A stretch of DNA of 64,000 bases from Bacillus sp. 2B10. GTDB taxonomy: Bacteria > Pseudomonadota > Alphaproteobacteria > Sphingomonadales > Sphingomonadaceae. The position numbers were made by a program, and so were the translations under genes. A model generated the notes under the pieces. The model saw only the letters and a list, made by a program, of their open reading frames with translations. It was not told the DNA's origin and did no database searches. The stretch is from positions 167,150 through 231,149 of the forward strand of contig RPSH01000002.1 in assembly GCA_003946805.1 (NCBI GenBank). Reading direction: 5' to 3'. Below, in pieces: positions 16,464-27,485 of the stretch (position 1 is its first letter; the number at the start of each line of letters is the position of its first letter).

Positions 16464-17852
16464 CTATTGCTGCGCGCGTTCCAGAAATGTCGACAGGCGA
16501 TCGTCGTCGCTCATCGCGACGTTGAACCGCATATGGTCGCGCCACCCGCCGCTGGTGCTGAACACCGGGCCGGGCGCCAGCACGATGCCGTCGGCGATGG
16601 CGCGGCGGGCGAGGTCGACGGCATCGAGGCCGTCCGGCAGCCGTGCCCAGAGGAATATCCCCGCCGCCGGCTCGTTCCACGACTCGATGCCGACCGCGCG
16701 CAGCCGCTTGCTCACCCGCGCCGTGGCACGCGCGAGCCGGGTGCGGACGCCCTCGACATGGCGGCGATAGCTGCCGTCGGTCAGCACCGCGTGAAGCAGG
16801 TTGGCCGCCAGCGGGCTGCCCGCCATCGAGGTGGCGATGCGCAGATCGGCGAGCGCCTCGATCCAGTCGGGTCGGGCGGCGATGTGCCCGCATCGCACCG
16901 CCGCCGACAGCGATTTCGAGAAGCTGCCGATCCGGATCGTCCGGTCGAGGCCGTCGAACGCCGCCAGACGTGGCGACGCCGCATGCTCGAAATCCGCGAA
17001 GATGTCGTCCTCGACGACGGCCATGTCGTGCGCCTCGGCGATCTTGAGCAGGCGGTGCGCGGTCGGTGCGCCGAGCGAGGTGCCGGTCGGGTTGTGGATG
17101 CCGGAGTTGGTCAGATAGAAACGCGGGCGATGCACCGCGGCTGCTTTGGCGAAGGCGGCGACATCGGGCCCCGTCGGCGTCATCGCCACGCCGATAACCT
17201 TGGCCCGGTGAGCCCGCAGCAGCGCCAGAAAGTTGAAGTAGCAGGGATCGTCGACCAGCACGGCGTCGCCCGGCTGCAGCAGGAACCGGCAGACCAGGTC
17301 GAGCGCATGGGTGCCGCTGTCGGTCAGCAGGATCTGGTCGGGACCGGCATCGATCCCCTGATCCGCCATCCGCCGCGCCAGCAGCACGCGGAGCGGCAGC
17401 GAGCCGCGTGGCGAGGCATAGCCCGCCAGCGCACCGTCACCGCTCGCACGTGCGGCGGCGCGCAGCGCCTTGCGGAGCGCGTCCCCCGCCAGCCACTCGT
17501 CGGGCAACCAGCCGCATCCCGGCATCAGGTCATGGCGTTGCTCGCCCAGCGACTGTCGCAGCATCCACAACGGATCGACCTCGCGCTCCTCAGTGGTGCC
17601 GAGCCGGTCCAGCGCCAGCGGCGCGAGCGGCGCGGCGACATAGAAGCCCGACCCGGGGCGTGACCGGATCACCCCTTCGGCGGCGAGCCGGTCATAAGCG
17701 TCGACCACCGTCGAGCGCGCGACATTGCTCGTTTCCGCCATCGCGCGGATCGACGGCAGCCGCGCGCCCGGCGTCAACGCGCGCGCATCGATGCGGTCGC
17801 GGATCGCGCGCGCGACCATGGCGGTGCGGGTCTCGTCGGATCGGATGCGCAT
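16464..17852 (-). CDS. MocR-type regulator: GntR winged helix fused to a PLP aminotransferase fold
   Basis: 462 residues. An N-terminal GntR winged helix (about 5-75: ARLPSIRAMAETSNVARSTV) is joined to a class I aminotransferase domain with NSGIHNPTG and the PLP-lysine motif SFSKSL at about residue 312. MocR proteins sense PLP or amino-containing ligands and usually control a divergent gene. Here the divergent genes are PhzF-like and DJ-1-like, 110 bp away, which are the likely targets. The ribosome site is weak. It ends about 120 bp from tRNA-Pro. Confidence 0.9.
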   Translation of the reverse strand: MRIRSDETRTAMVARAIRDRIDARALTPGARLPSIRAMAETSNVARSTVVDAYDRLAAEGVIRSRPGSGFYVAAPLAPLALDRLGTTEEREVDPLWMLRQSLGEQRHDLMPGCGWLPDEWLAGDALRKALRAAARASGDGALAGYASPRGSLPLRVLLARRMADQGIDAGPDQILLTDSGTHALDLVCRFLLQPGDAVLVDDPCYFNFLALLRAHRAKVIGVAMTPTGPDVAAFAKAAAVHRPRFYLTNSGIHNPTGTSLGAPTAHRLLKIAEAHDMAVVEDDIFADFEHAASPRLAAFDGLDRTIRIGSFSKSLSAAVRCGHIAARPDWIEALADLRIATSMAGSPLAANLLHAVLTDGSYRRHVEGVRTRLARATARVSKRLRAVGIESWNEPAAGIFLWARLPDGLDAVDLARRAIADGIVLAPGPVFSTSGGWRDHMRFNVAMSDDDRLSTFLERAQQ

Positions 17853-17962
17853 CGTGCTGCTGCTTTCACCAATACAGTTCGACAGGATTGTATCGGTCCG
17901 TGCCTGTTCGCACCAGCCGCCGCGGGGTAGCACGCGTCACCACCCGCAGGAGAATCGAGACC

Positions 17963-18805
17963 GTGACCCGTCCCTTCCGCCTCGTCGACGTGTTCGGCAC
18001 CGATCCGCTGACCGGCAATCCGCTCGCGGTCATCGCCGACGCCGGGGGCCTGTCGGCGCAGGAGATGCAGGCGATCGCCGGCTGGCTGAACTTTTCGGAG
18101 ACGACGTTCCTGTTGCCGCCGACCGACCCGGCGGCGGACTATCGGGTCCGGATCTTCGCCATGGCCCATGAACTGCCCTTCGCAGGCCACCCGACGCTGG
18201 GCAGCGCACATGCGTGGCTGGAAGCGGGCGGGCAGCCGAAGCAGGATGGCGTAATCGTGCAGGAATGCGGCGTCGGGCTGGTGGATATCCGGCGCGACGA
18301 CGATCGGCTCGCCTTCGCCGCGCCGCCGTTGCTCCGCGGCGGTGCGCCGACCGAGGCGGAAATCGCGCAGGTCGCGACGTTGCTGCGCATCGACCGGACG
18401 GCGATCGTCGACGCAGCCTGGGCCGACAACGGTCCGGGCTGGATCGCGGTCCTGCTGGAGTCGGCAGAGGCGGTGCTGGCGGTCGATCCGGCGCGGCATC
18501 ATCACGAACACATCGACATCGGCATCGTCGGCCCGCACGCTCCCGGCGGCGCGGTCGCATTCGAGCTGCGCGCGATCTTCAGCGACGCGCATGGCGGACT
18601 GATCGAGGATCCGGTCACCGGCAGCCTCAACGCCTCGGTCGGGCAGTGGCTGTTCGCCAGCGGCCGGGCGAGGGGCAGCTACGTCGCCGCGCAAGGCACC
18701 CGGCTGGGCCGCACCGGGCGCATCCACGTCTCGCAGGACGACACCGGACAGGTCTGGATCGCCGGCGCGACGCGGACCTTGTTCAGTGGTTCGGTGCACG
18801 GCTGA
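17963..18805 (+). CDS. PhzF-family isomerase/epimerase-like protein
   Basis: 280 residues from a GTG start with AGGAG 10 nt upstream. The PhzF fold signatures are FRLVDVFGTDPLTGNPLAV at the start, NFSETTFLL with the conserved active-site Glu near residue 45, HELPFAGHPTLGSAHAWL, and EDPVTGSLNASVGQWL. Family members isomerise small acids such as the phenazine precursor; most are uncharacterised. The stop overlaps the next gene's start (TGATG), and a MocR regulator diverges upstream. No phenazine genes are nearby, so the substrate is unknown. Confidence 0.9.
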   Translation: MTRPFRLVDVFGTDPLTGNPLAVIADAGGLSAQEMQAIAGWLNFSETTFLLPPTDPAADYRVRIFAMAHELPFAGHPTLGSAHAWLEAGGQPKQDGVIVQECGVGLVDIRRDDDRLAFAAPPLLRGGAPTEAEIAQVATLLRIDRTAIVDAAWADNGPGWIAVLLESAEAVLAVDPARHHHEHIDIGIVGPHAPGGAVAFELRAIFSDAHGGLIEDPVTGSLNASVGQWLFASGRARGSYVAAQGTRLGRTGRIHVSQDDTGQVWIAGATRTLFSGSVHG

Positions 18806-19410
18806 TGCAGGTCGCGATCCTCACCTTCGACGGCTTCAACGAACTCGATTCGTTCGTCGCCGGCGCGATCCTCAACCGGCTGCGCCCGCACGGCTGGGCT
18901 GCGCATATCACCGCGCCGACCGGGACGGTGACGTCGATGAACGGCGTCGTCGTCCAGCGTCAGCGGCCGCTGGCGTTCGTCGAGGAGGCGGACGCGGTCC
19001 TGATCGGCAGCGGCCTCCGTACGCGCGAGATCGCTGCGGATTCCACGATGCTCGGGCAATTGCGCCTCGACCCGGTGCGACAGCTGATCGCGGCGCAATG
19101 TTCGGGGACGCTGCTGCTGGCGAAGCTCGGGCTGATCGGCGACCTGCCGGCCTGCACCGACCTCACGACCAAGCCATGGGTCGTGGAAGCAGGTGTCGAT
19201 GTCATCGACGCACCATTCGCCGCGCACGGCAACGTCGCCACCGCCGGCGGCTGCCTCGCGGCCCCATATCTCGCCGCGTGGATGATCGCGCGCGGCGGCT
19301 CGATCGCCCTGGCCCGGGAGGCGCTGCACTATGTCGCGCCGGTCGGCGAGAAGGAGCGGTTCGTCGACCATGCCCTTTCGATCGTCGCAGGCGAGATGGT
19401 CGATGCCTGA
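18805..19410 (+). CDS. DJ-1/PfpI (ThiJ)-family protein
   Basis: 201 residues, single class I amidotransferase-like domain. FDGFNELD at 8-15 and the nucleophile-elbow Cys99 (IAAQCSGTLLLAKLG) match the DJ-1/PfpI superfamily; TAGGCLAAPYLAAWM lies near 150. Members act as deglycases, isocyanide hydratases or regulators' sensor domains; which applies is unclear. The ATG shares its A with the PhzF stop, so the two are translationally coupled and likely act together. Confidence 0.85.
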   Translation: MQVAILTFDGFNELDSFVAGAILNRLRPHGWAAHITAPTGTVTSMNGVVVQRQRPLAFVEEADAVLIGSGLRTREIAADSTMLGQLRLDPVRQLIAAQCSGTLLLAKLGLIGDLPACTDLTTKPWVVEAGVDVIDAPFAAHGNVATAGGCLAAPYLAAWMIARGGSIALAREALHYVAPVGEKERFVDHALSIVAGEMVDA

Positions 19411-19418
19411 CGCGCGGA

Positions 19419-20590
19419 TCAAGCGGACCCGACGACCTCGCCGACACGGACGTCCGACAGGTCCAGCCATGCCGCCATCCGCGCCAGCTCGGCGTGCAGG
19501 CGAGCAAGCGTGTCGTCGGGCGCACCCGGTTCGAGCGTGATGCGATGCGCCAGCAGCACGCCTGCTTGCCGATCGGCCTTGAGGTCGACCCGCGCGACCA
19601 GCGCCTCGTCCATCAGGAAGGGCAACACGTAATAGCCGTGGGTGCGCCGGTCCTGCGGCACGTAGATCTCGATCCGGTAGCGGAAACCGAACAGCCGTTC
19701 GGTGCGGCCGCGTTCCCAGATCAGCGGATCGAACGGCGCCAGCAAGGCCGCCGCGCGCACCCGCCGCGGCGGCGAGGCATCGCGATGCCGCCACGCCTTC
19801 TGGCTCCAGCCCTCGACACGGACGGGGACCAGCACACCGTCCTCCGCCAGATCGGCGATGGCGTGATCCGCCTCGTCGGGCTTCAGCCGATAGTAATCGC
19901 GCAGGTCGGCTGCGGTCCCGATACCCAGCGCCCGCGCGCTGCGCTCGACCAGCGCGCGCTGCGCCTTGGCGGCGGAGGGCGTCGGCATGGCGAGAACCGC
20001 GGGCGGCAGGACGCGCTCGGGCAGGTCGTACACCCGCGCGAAGCTGCCCCGCCGTGTCGCCGTCGTGATCCTGCCCGACCAGAACAGCCATTCCAGCGCG
20101 TGCTTGACGTCGCTCCATTCCCACCAGCCGCTGCGGCTGACGCCGTTCTCGAAATCGGCGGCGGTCAGCGGTCCCTCGGCGGCGATGCGGGCCAGCACGG
20201 TGCCGGCCTCGTCGCGGCGCTCGGTCGCGAAGCGGCGGAGGGCGCGATAGCCGATCTCGCCCCGCTCGGCGCGCGCCATCCGCCACCGCAGCAGCGGATG
20301 AAGGTCGAGCGGCAACAACGACGCCTCGTGGCCCAATATTCGAAGAATCGGCGCTGCCGCTTCGAACCCCAGGCGGCCCGTTCGAGCAGCGAGCGATCAT
20401 AGCCGCCCAGCCGGGAGAACACCGGTAAGTAGTGGGCGCGGGCGAGGACGTTGACGCTGTCGATCTGGAGCAAGCCGGTGCGATCGACAGCCTTGCGGAG
20501 ATGCGCCGCCATGGGCCGCACAGGCGGCGACTGTCCGAAGCCCTGGGCCTTGAGGGCGATGCGTCGCGCATCGGCCAGCGAAATGGTCAT
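19419..20590 (-). pseudogene. YcaQ-like winged-helix (HTH_42) protein, broken by a one-base frameshift
   Basis: The N-terminal part (MTISLADARRIALKAQGFG ... QRRFFEYW) and the C-terminal part (GHEASLLPLDLHPLLRW ... EVVGSA) lie in adjacent frames that meet at a G run (plus-strand CCC at 20332-20334). One extra G would restore the family's WGHEASLLP-type junction and a protein of about 390 residues. YcaQ relatives are winged-helix DNA glycosylases for interstrand cross-links. The C-terminal 305 residues remain open. It may be a real loss, a phase-variable tract or a sequencing error. A TTG or GTG start up to 54 nt further upstream, with a His run, is possible. Confidence 0.75.
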
Positions 20591-20648
20591 GCCGTGATGA
20601 TGGTGGTGGTCGGGCGTCACCGTCAATCCCGGTGGCAGCGTCAACCCG

Positions 20649-21773
20649 TCACGTCTTCGCCCGCAAGGTGAAGCGGGTCATCTCCGACGGCACGCCGAGG
20701 CGAAGTGCGAAGCCCGGCCACAGCCCCGTGCCGTTGCTGACGTACAGGGTCATGTCGCCGACCCGATAGCGGCCCGCGACGAAACCGGCGTTCGCGCGGG
20801 CGACGATCCGATCCAGGCCCCGGATCATACCGCCATGGGTATGGCCGGACAGTTGCAGCGCCACGCCCCGCGCGGCGGCGTCCCGCGCCCGCTGCGGCTG
20901 ATGATCGAGAAGAACGATCGGTGCATCGCCCGGCGCGCCGCGCAGCGCCAGTCCTACGTCCGGCCCTGCCTCGCCGACGCTCGGGGCGGAGAGATCGGTC
21001 ACGCCGGCGACGACAATTTCCGCGCCGCCGCGCCGGATGACGGTATGGGCATTCGGCAGCATCCGGAAACCAAGCGCGGTCAGGTGCCGCATCCATGCGC
21101 GATAGTCGAAGAAATACTCGTGGTTGCCCGGGATCGCCCAGACGCCATCAGGAGCCTTGAGCGCGCGAAGCGGCTCTACATCCTTGCGCCGCATGTCGAC
21201 CGAGCCATCGATGAAATCGCCCGTCACGACGATCACGTCGCTGCCCGCGGCGTTGGCGCGTGCCACGACGGCTTTTGCCCAAGCGGCGGGGAACAGTTTG
21301 CTGATGTGAAGATCGGTCAGTTGAAGGATGCGATACCCGTCGAACTGCGGCGGCAGACCTGCGATCTCGACCTCGACATCCTTGACCGGCGGGACCCGCA
21401 CGGCGTTGGCGACCCCGATCACGCTGGCGATCATCGCCACGCCGATCGCGCCATATCGCACTGCATCCGGCAGCCCCGTGCGCTGCCACCGAAGGACTGC
21501 CGTCGTCAGCAGGCCGAGATCGAGCACGATCTGAACGAGCATGAGCAGCACCAGCGCCCCGAATGACCAGTTGAAGAGGATCACGACCAGGCGCGGAAAT
21601 TCGGGTGCGAAGACCGAACCCGAGGATAGTCTGCTCCAGAGGTGATATTGCGAGACGATCAGCAGGAGTACGGCGATGACGACCTTGCTCCAGAGCGGCA
21701 GCGCCAGCGGCCAGAGGGTGCGGGACGCGACATAGATCGCGGGGATCAGGAATATGAGGAAGATGATCGGCAT
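20649..21773 (-). CDS. membrane-anchored metallophosphoesterase (YkuE/YaeI-like)
   Basis: 374 residues. About four N-terminal membrane segments (to about residue 130) precede a calcineurin-like phosphoesterase domain with all metal motifs: LTDLHIS (D-x-H), TGDFID, GNHEYF and SGHTHGG. The active site should face the periplasm. Relatives include YkuE and YaeI, which act on phospholipid-like or unknown phosphoesters. It is followed 58 bp later on the same strand by the broken YcaQ-like gene. Confidence 0.9.
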   Translation of the reverse strand: MPIIFLIFLIPAIYVASRTLWPLALPLWSKVVIAVLLLIVSQYHLWSRLSSGSVFAPEFPRLVVILFNWSFGALVLLMLVQIVLDLGLLTTAVLRWQRTGLPDAVRYGAIGVAMIASVIGVANAVRVPPVKDVEVEIAGLPPQFDGYRILQLTDLHISKLFPAAWAKAVVARANAAGSDVIVVTGDFIDGSVDMRRKDVEPLRALKAPDGVWAIPGNHEYFFDYRAWMRHLTALGFRMLPNAHTVIRRGGAEIVVAGVTDLSAPSVGEAGPDVGLALRGAPGDAPIVLLDHQPQRARDAAARGVALQLSGHTHGGMIRGLDRIVARANAGFVAGRYRVGDMTLYVSNGTGLWPGFALRLGVPSEMTRFTLRAKT

Positions 21774-21994
21774 CCTTCAGGGAGCATCGGCGAGCAGGCG
21801 ACGAGGGGTTGTCCCGCTTTAGCGCCGCCTGTCGCTCCACGCGACCGGCGATCGCGAACGCCGGCATCGGCGCATTCCTGTTCGCCGGTTCGCGGGCGGA
21901 AATGGCGTGTCCCCGGAACTTTCGTCGTGCACATGCGCGACGATGTGCCAGCAATGCGCGACAGGCACGGCGACGGGCGCGAGGGAGCGTCGGC

Positions 21995-22234
21995 TCAGTC
22001 GTCGCTTGGCCGGCCGATCCTGTATAGTCCCGATCGCGCCGGCAACGGTTTCCCCTTTCAGCTCAGCCGCACCGATCCGTCGCGGACTAGCCCGTCGATC
22101 GCAATGTGGACGGCGGGCATCGCACTGCGCCAGCCCGCCGGTGACAGCGCGCGCGCCACCTCGCTCGGGCAGATCGTCGCGCCCGCCGCGCGGCGCCCCA
22201 GAAGGTCCAGTGTCGCGGTGCGTGGATCGATCAT
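21995..22234 (-). pseudogene. DUF3253 protein with an in-frame TGA stop
   Basis: The 58-residue open part (MIDPRTATLDLLGRRAAGAT, then ICPSEVARALSP and WRSAMPAVHIAIDGL) is the DUF3253 winged-helix-like domain. It stops at TGA (22060-22058) straight after VRLS. The same frame continues KGKPLPARSGLYRIGRPSDD to a second stop at 21995, matching the expected family C-terminus, in which a Trp (TGG) would fit at the TGA. This looks like a recent nonsense change. It follows the SDR stop by 5 bp and is probably co-transcribed with it. Confidence 0.7.
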
Positions 22235-22239
22235 CCGGT

Positions 22240-23052
22240 TCACTCCGGTCCCGCGCCCCCTCCGGTCGAACCGACGGGGGCCGTCTGCGTCAGGCGAACG
22301 CCCGTAAGCGCCGCCAGCCGCGCCAGCAGCGCATCCTGGAACCGGACGTCGGTCGCCTCTGCCGCCGGCTCCTGACGCCGCTGGTGATGCCAGTAACCGC
22401 CGCTGGTCAACGCGGCCGGATCGTCGCTGCCCGCCAGCCAGCTCTGCGTCCGCGCGCCCGTGTCGAGGTCGACCGGCGCGCTCGCGCCACCCATACGTGT
22501 CTGCACCCACCCCGGATCGACGGCGTTGCTCCGCACGTCGGGCCAGTCCTGGGCGATCGCGAGCGCCAGCGCGAGCAGATGCAGCTTGCTCTCGGCATAG
22601 GCGCGGGCCGTATCCCATGGCCGCGTCGTCCAGTCGAGGTCGTCGAGCGATCCCTCGCCGCCACGGTGCAGCCCGCTGCTAAGATAGACTAACCGATCGG
22701 GTCGCTCGATCAGCGCGGTCAGTATATAGGGCGCGAGCGTATTGACCGCGAGCAGCGTTGCGTGCCCCTCCGGTGTCGAGCCGCGCTCGGGCACCGAATA
22801 GAGACCGGCGTTGTGGATCACCGCGTCCATGCGACCGATCGCGTTCACCTGATCCGCGATCCGGCGGACGTCGTGTGCGCTGGCAAGGTCGCCGATCACG
22901 ACGCCGCTCGCCCGCTCGCGGATCGCGCCCAGTTCGCCAGCGCGCTGTCCGGATCGAGCGTGCAGGACGACATCGTGCCCGTCGGCCAGCAACGATCGCG
23001 CCGCCGCTAGGCTGAGGCCATCGGTGCTGCCGGTAATGAAGACCCGTGCCAT
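22240..23052 (-). CDS. SDR-family oxidoreductase
   Basis: 270 residues. The Rossmann nucleotide motif is GSTDGLS (8-14), with DLAS near 55, NAG near 81 and the catalytic YAESK near 151. Classical short-chain dehydrogenase/reductase, probably NADP-dependent; substrate unknown. The C-terminal 35 residues are less typical. The interrupted DUF3253 frame follows closely. Confidence 0.88.
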   Translation of the reverse strand: MARVFITGSTDGLSLAAARSLLADGHDVVLHARSGQRAGELGAIRERASGVVIGDLASAHDVRRIADQVNAIGRMDAVIHNAGLYSVPERGSTPEGHATLLAVNTLAPYILTALIERPDRLVYLSSGLHRGGEGSLDDLDWTTRPWDTARAYAESKLHLLALALAIAQDWPDVRSNAVDPGWVQTRMGGASAPVDLDTGARTQSWLAGSDDPAALTSGGYWHHQRRQEPAAEATDVRFQDALLARLAALTGVRLTQTAPVGSTGGGAGPE

Positions 23053-23351
23053 GTCCGTTCTTCCGCTACAGCGACCAGCCGCCGGTGTCGACGATCACCC
23101 CGCCATCCTGCCGGGCCGTGCCTTCGCCGCTCCGGTCAACAACGCGCCGGTCAGGAAGCCGTTGCCGTGCGGGCTGTAGGCTACCCGGATCACCTCGAAG
23201 GCGGGCGGCTGGTCCGCGTGCTGGCGAATCGGTGTCCGCCTCTTACGGGCTATCACCTCGATTATCCCGGTCCGGGCCAGCTCTCGCCCGCGATGCGGCG
23301 GCTGGTCGACGCGTTGCGGTTCCATGCGTGCGGCGCGACCGGTTCTGGCGT
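23053..23351. other. gene-free stretch with possible gene fragments
   Basis: No intact gene. On the minus strand one frame reads VAYSPHGNGFLTGALL and another ends DGGVIVDTGGWSL-stop at about 23061. This looks like the broken 3' end of a gene, but no family could be assigned with confidence. Confidence 0.25.
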
Positions 23352-24134
23352 TCATTCCGGCTCCCGCTCAGTACGGATCGCATTCGGGGCCGAGGGACAG
23401 GCCGGCGGCGATGCCGATCGCAGGCGGGCCTCTTCCTTCTGCCGCTTCCACTCCGCCGTCCGCAGCAAGACATACTCCCGAAGGAGTTGCACCCGGCGGG
23501 GACGGAAACTGCGTCCGCCGCGTTCCAGCGCTTCGATCCGGGGCACTTCGAACGTCCGATGGGCCTCGCGCAGCAGGCACCAGCCGACCAGCATCAAGGT
23601 CCGTGGGCTATAGGACATGCCGAGCGGCAGGATCTCGCGCTCGGTCCGCCGCCCGCTGGCATCCCGATAGGCGATGCGGACGCTGCACTCGTCCCAACAG
23701 GCTTCGCGCAGGAGGTCGAGGTCGACCGCGATGGCGGCGCGCGGCTCGGGCGGGCGCCACGATCGCATGGTGGCATGCGCCGCCTGGCGTGCCTGCCGGT
23801 CGGGCAGGGTAGCGACGATCCGCGCGAGCGCGGTGCGCCCCGCCGTCGCCAGCGCGTCGTCGCCGAAGTCGCCGAGGCTCGCGACCCCGAGCATCAGCGC
23901 CTCGATCTCGAGGCGCGAGAAGCTCTGCGGCGGCAGCGTCGGATCTTCGGTCAACGTGTAGCCATAGCCCGCCGCCCCGTCGATCAGCACGCCGCCCGCG
24001 CGCAGCGTCGCGATGTCGCGATAGAGCTGCCGCGTCGAGACCTCCGTCTCCGTGGCGAGGCGGGTCGCGGTGACGGGTTTGGGAAGCCGCCGCAATGCGT
24101 CGAGCAACCGCATCAGGCGATCCGATCGTGCCAT
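23352..24134 (-). CDS. YafY-type transcriptional regulator (HTH plus WYL domain)
   Basis: 260 residues. An N-terminal HTH (MARSDRLMRLLDALRRLP, TRLATETEVSTRQLYRDIATL) is followed by a WYL-type ligand domain (VRIAYRDASGRRTEREILP, LMLVGWCLLREAHRTFEVPRI). WYL regulators respond to small molecules or nucleic acids. It diverges from a GST gene 70 bp away, its probable target. Confidence 0.9.
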   Translation of the reverse strand: MARSDRLMRLLDALRRLPKPVTATRLATETEVSTRQLYRDIATLRAGGVLIDGAAGYGYTLTEDPTLPPQSFSRLEIEALMLGVASLGDFGDDALATAGRTALARIVATLPDRQARQAAHATMRSWRPPEPRAAIAVDLDLLREACWDECSVRIAYRDASGRRTEREILPLGMSYSPRTLMLVGWCLLREAHRTFEVPRIEALERGGRSFRPRRVQLLREYVLLRTAEWKRQKEEARLRSASPPACPSAPNAIRTEREPE

Positions 24135-24204
24135 CCCTGCTGCCCGAAATTGTCAGGAGCCTGCTGGTAGACGGACAAGGTCATCCAACGCAAGGAGCAA
24201 CCCG

Positions 24205-24777
24205 ATGCGCACCCTCTATTACTCGCCCAACTCCCGGTCCGACACGGTCGTCGCGCTCGTTCGCATGCTGTCCGCCGACATCGCGATGCGCGAGGTGACC
24301 ATCGCGCGACAGGACGGATCGGGCAGCCGCGATCCGGCCAACCCGCATCTGGAAGGCAAGGTGCCCTATCTGACCGACGGCGCGGACGCGGTGCGCGAGC
24401 GCGGCGCGATCATGCTCTATCTTACCGATGCCTATCCCGACGCCGGTCTGGGGCCGCTGCCGGGCGAGGCGGATCGCGGTGCCTATCTGTCATGGCTGTT
24501 CTACTATCAGGGCGTCATCGAACCGCTGCTGATCCTGAAGTGGGCGGACGTGGGCCATCCCGCGATCACCGCAGGCCTGCGCGACTTTGATACGATGATC
24601 GAGCGGCTGGCCGAGCCGCTGCGTCGCGGGCCGTGGCTGCTCGGCCAGCGCTTTTCCGCCGCCGACATGCTGTGCAGTTCGCCGTTCTTCTGGTTCGCCG
24701 ACATGATGCCCGCGGACCCGGCGATCCGCGACTGGGTGGCGCGGTGCAGCGAACGGATGGGTGGCGACGGGAAGTAG
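24205..24777 (+). CDS. glutathione S-transferase family protein
   Basis: 190 residues with an ideal ribosome site (AAGGAG, 7 nt upstream). The thioredoxin-fold N-domain has YYSPNSRSDTVVALVRML, EGKVPYLTDG with the cis-Pro, and ERGAIMLYLTD. The alpha-helical C-domain contains LLGQRFSAADMLCSSPFFW. It probably conjugates or reduces electrophiles. Regulation by the divergent YafY-type protein is likely. Confidence 0.9.
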   Translation: MRTLYYSPNSRSDTVVALVRMLSADIAMREVTIARQDGSGSRDPANPHLEGKVPYLTDGADAVRERGAIMLYLTDAYPDAGLGPLPGEADRGAYLSWLFYYQGVIEPLLILKWADVGHPAITAGLRDFDTMIERLAEPLRRGPWLLGQRFSAADMLCSSPFFWFADMMPADPAIRDWVARCSERMGGDGK

Positions 24778-25048
24778 CGGCCCTGCGGCGCCGACGCGCG
24801 ATACCGGTATCCGCGTCGGGGCTTCGGTAGGGCGGCCACCGAAGGTCGGCGAATCGCCCTCAATCCTTCGGGACAGGCCCATGCTGTCCGTGACCGATCC
24901 GCCAGGGTCGCACCGCCCGCACGGGAGGCGGTGAAAGATACTGCACCGCAACAGGCAACCCCGGCTTACCGGCTTGTCCCAATCATGCCCCAATCGCGCC
25001 ATCGTGGCGTCGGCCGCGTAACGATCGGAGCAGGGGGAGGATCGACGC
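24778..25048. other. gene-free stretch
   Basis: I see no convincing gene, RNA or repeat here. Open frames on the minus strand are continuations of shadows from the GST gene. Confidence 0.4.
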
Positions 25049-25084
25049 GAAAAAGGGCGCCACCGTTGCCGGGGCGCCCTTTCC
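25049..25084 (-). terminator. rho-independent terminator of the small lipoprotein gene
   Basis: A perfect 9-bp stem (25053-25061 with 25073-25081) is followed on the minus strand by TTTTTCG. It lies 45 bp after the lipoprotein stop. Confidence 0.85.
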
Positions 25085-25128
25085 TGTATTCCATGGCTCC
25101 ATGCTGCCGTGGCAGCACGGATAAGGAA

Positions 25129-25374
25129 TTACATGCCGTTCAGTTCGCCGGCGTTCTCGATCGCGTCCGACGCGTCTTCGGCGTTCTCCGAAGCGTTCAT
25201 CAGGTCGGCGGCAACTGCCTCGTTCGAGGTGTTCTCAGCCTGCGCTTCGAGATTGTCGGCGATCATTTCCAGGTTGTCCGACGCGGCATCGGCAGCGTTG
25301 TCGGCCGGGGTGTTCTTGCAGGCGGCGACCGAGAGGAGGCCGGCAGCGGCGGCGACGAGCATGATCTTCTTCAT
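25129..25374 (-). CDS. small acidic lipoprotein
   Basis: 81 residues with a signal peptide and lipobox (MKKIMLVAAAAGLLSVAAC, Cys19). The mature part is short, acidic and helical (repeated NA/EN/AD), with a coiled-coil look. GGGAG precedes the ATG and a strong terminator follows. It resembles entericidin-like envelope lipoproteins in size only; function unknown. Confidence 0.8.
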   Translation of the reverse strand: MKKIMLVAAAAGLLSVAACKNTPADNAADAASDNLEMIADNLEAQAENTSNEAVAADLMNASENAEDASDAIENAGELNGM

Positions 25375-25801
25375 TCGGGTTACTCCCAGAAAATTCCATT
25401 TCGCGAATATCCCGGCGTCACCGCCGTCGCGAGATAGCCGCAATAACGCCTTGCGCAGCGCCGTCAATCGCGAATTGTGGCAGGAATGCGGCTTTGCGAC
25501 CAATGGTGGACCGTGGCAGGGCCGCGATGAAGCGTTCGAATGCCCCGTTTCATGACCGAAATCCCACCGTAACGCTACGTTTTGTTGCATATGCGAAGCG
25601 GCGTTCGGTGATCGTGAGGATTTGCGCGGTCGCTGTCGATTTCCGTCGGGGATCGCTCCCGACGATGTCGATCGACCCCGCGAATCGCATGTCGCAGCGC
25701 CGGCCCGGTCACGGACGGACCGCGCGTTGCCAATCCGCCGGCCCATCGCTACATCGCGGCAGAACCATTTCACCCCCGATATTCGAACGGAGCCTTCGGC
25801 A
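25375..25801. other. gene-free stretch upstream of ettA
   Basis: No gene, RNA or clear repeat seen. It should hold the divergent promoters for the lipoprotein and ettA. Confidence 0.4.
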
Positions 25802-27481
<1,680 letters not shown>

Positions 27482-27485
27482 TCCC

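Noticed and set aside
20590..20644. His-rich N-terminal extension (DHHHHHG) of the YcaQ-like gene
   Set aside because: Would need a TTG or GTG start; more likely leader sequence.
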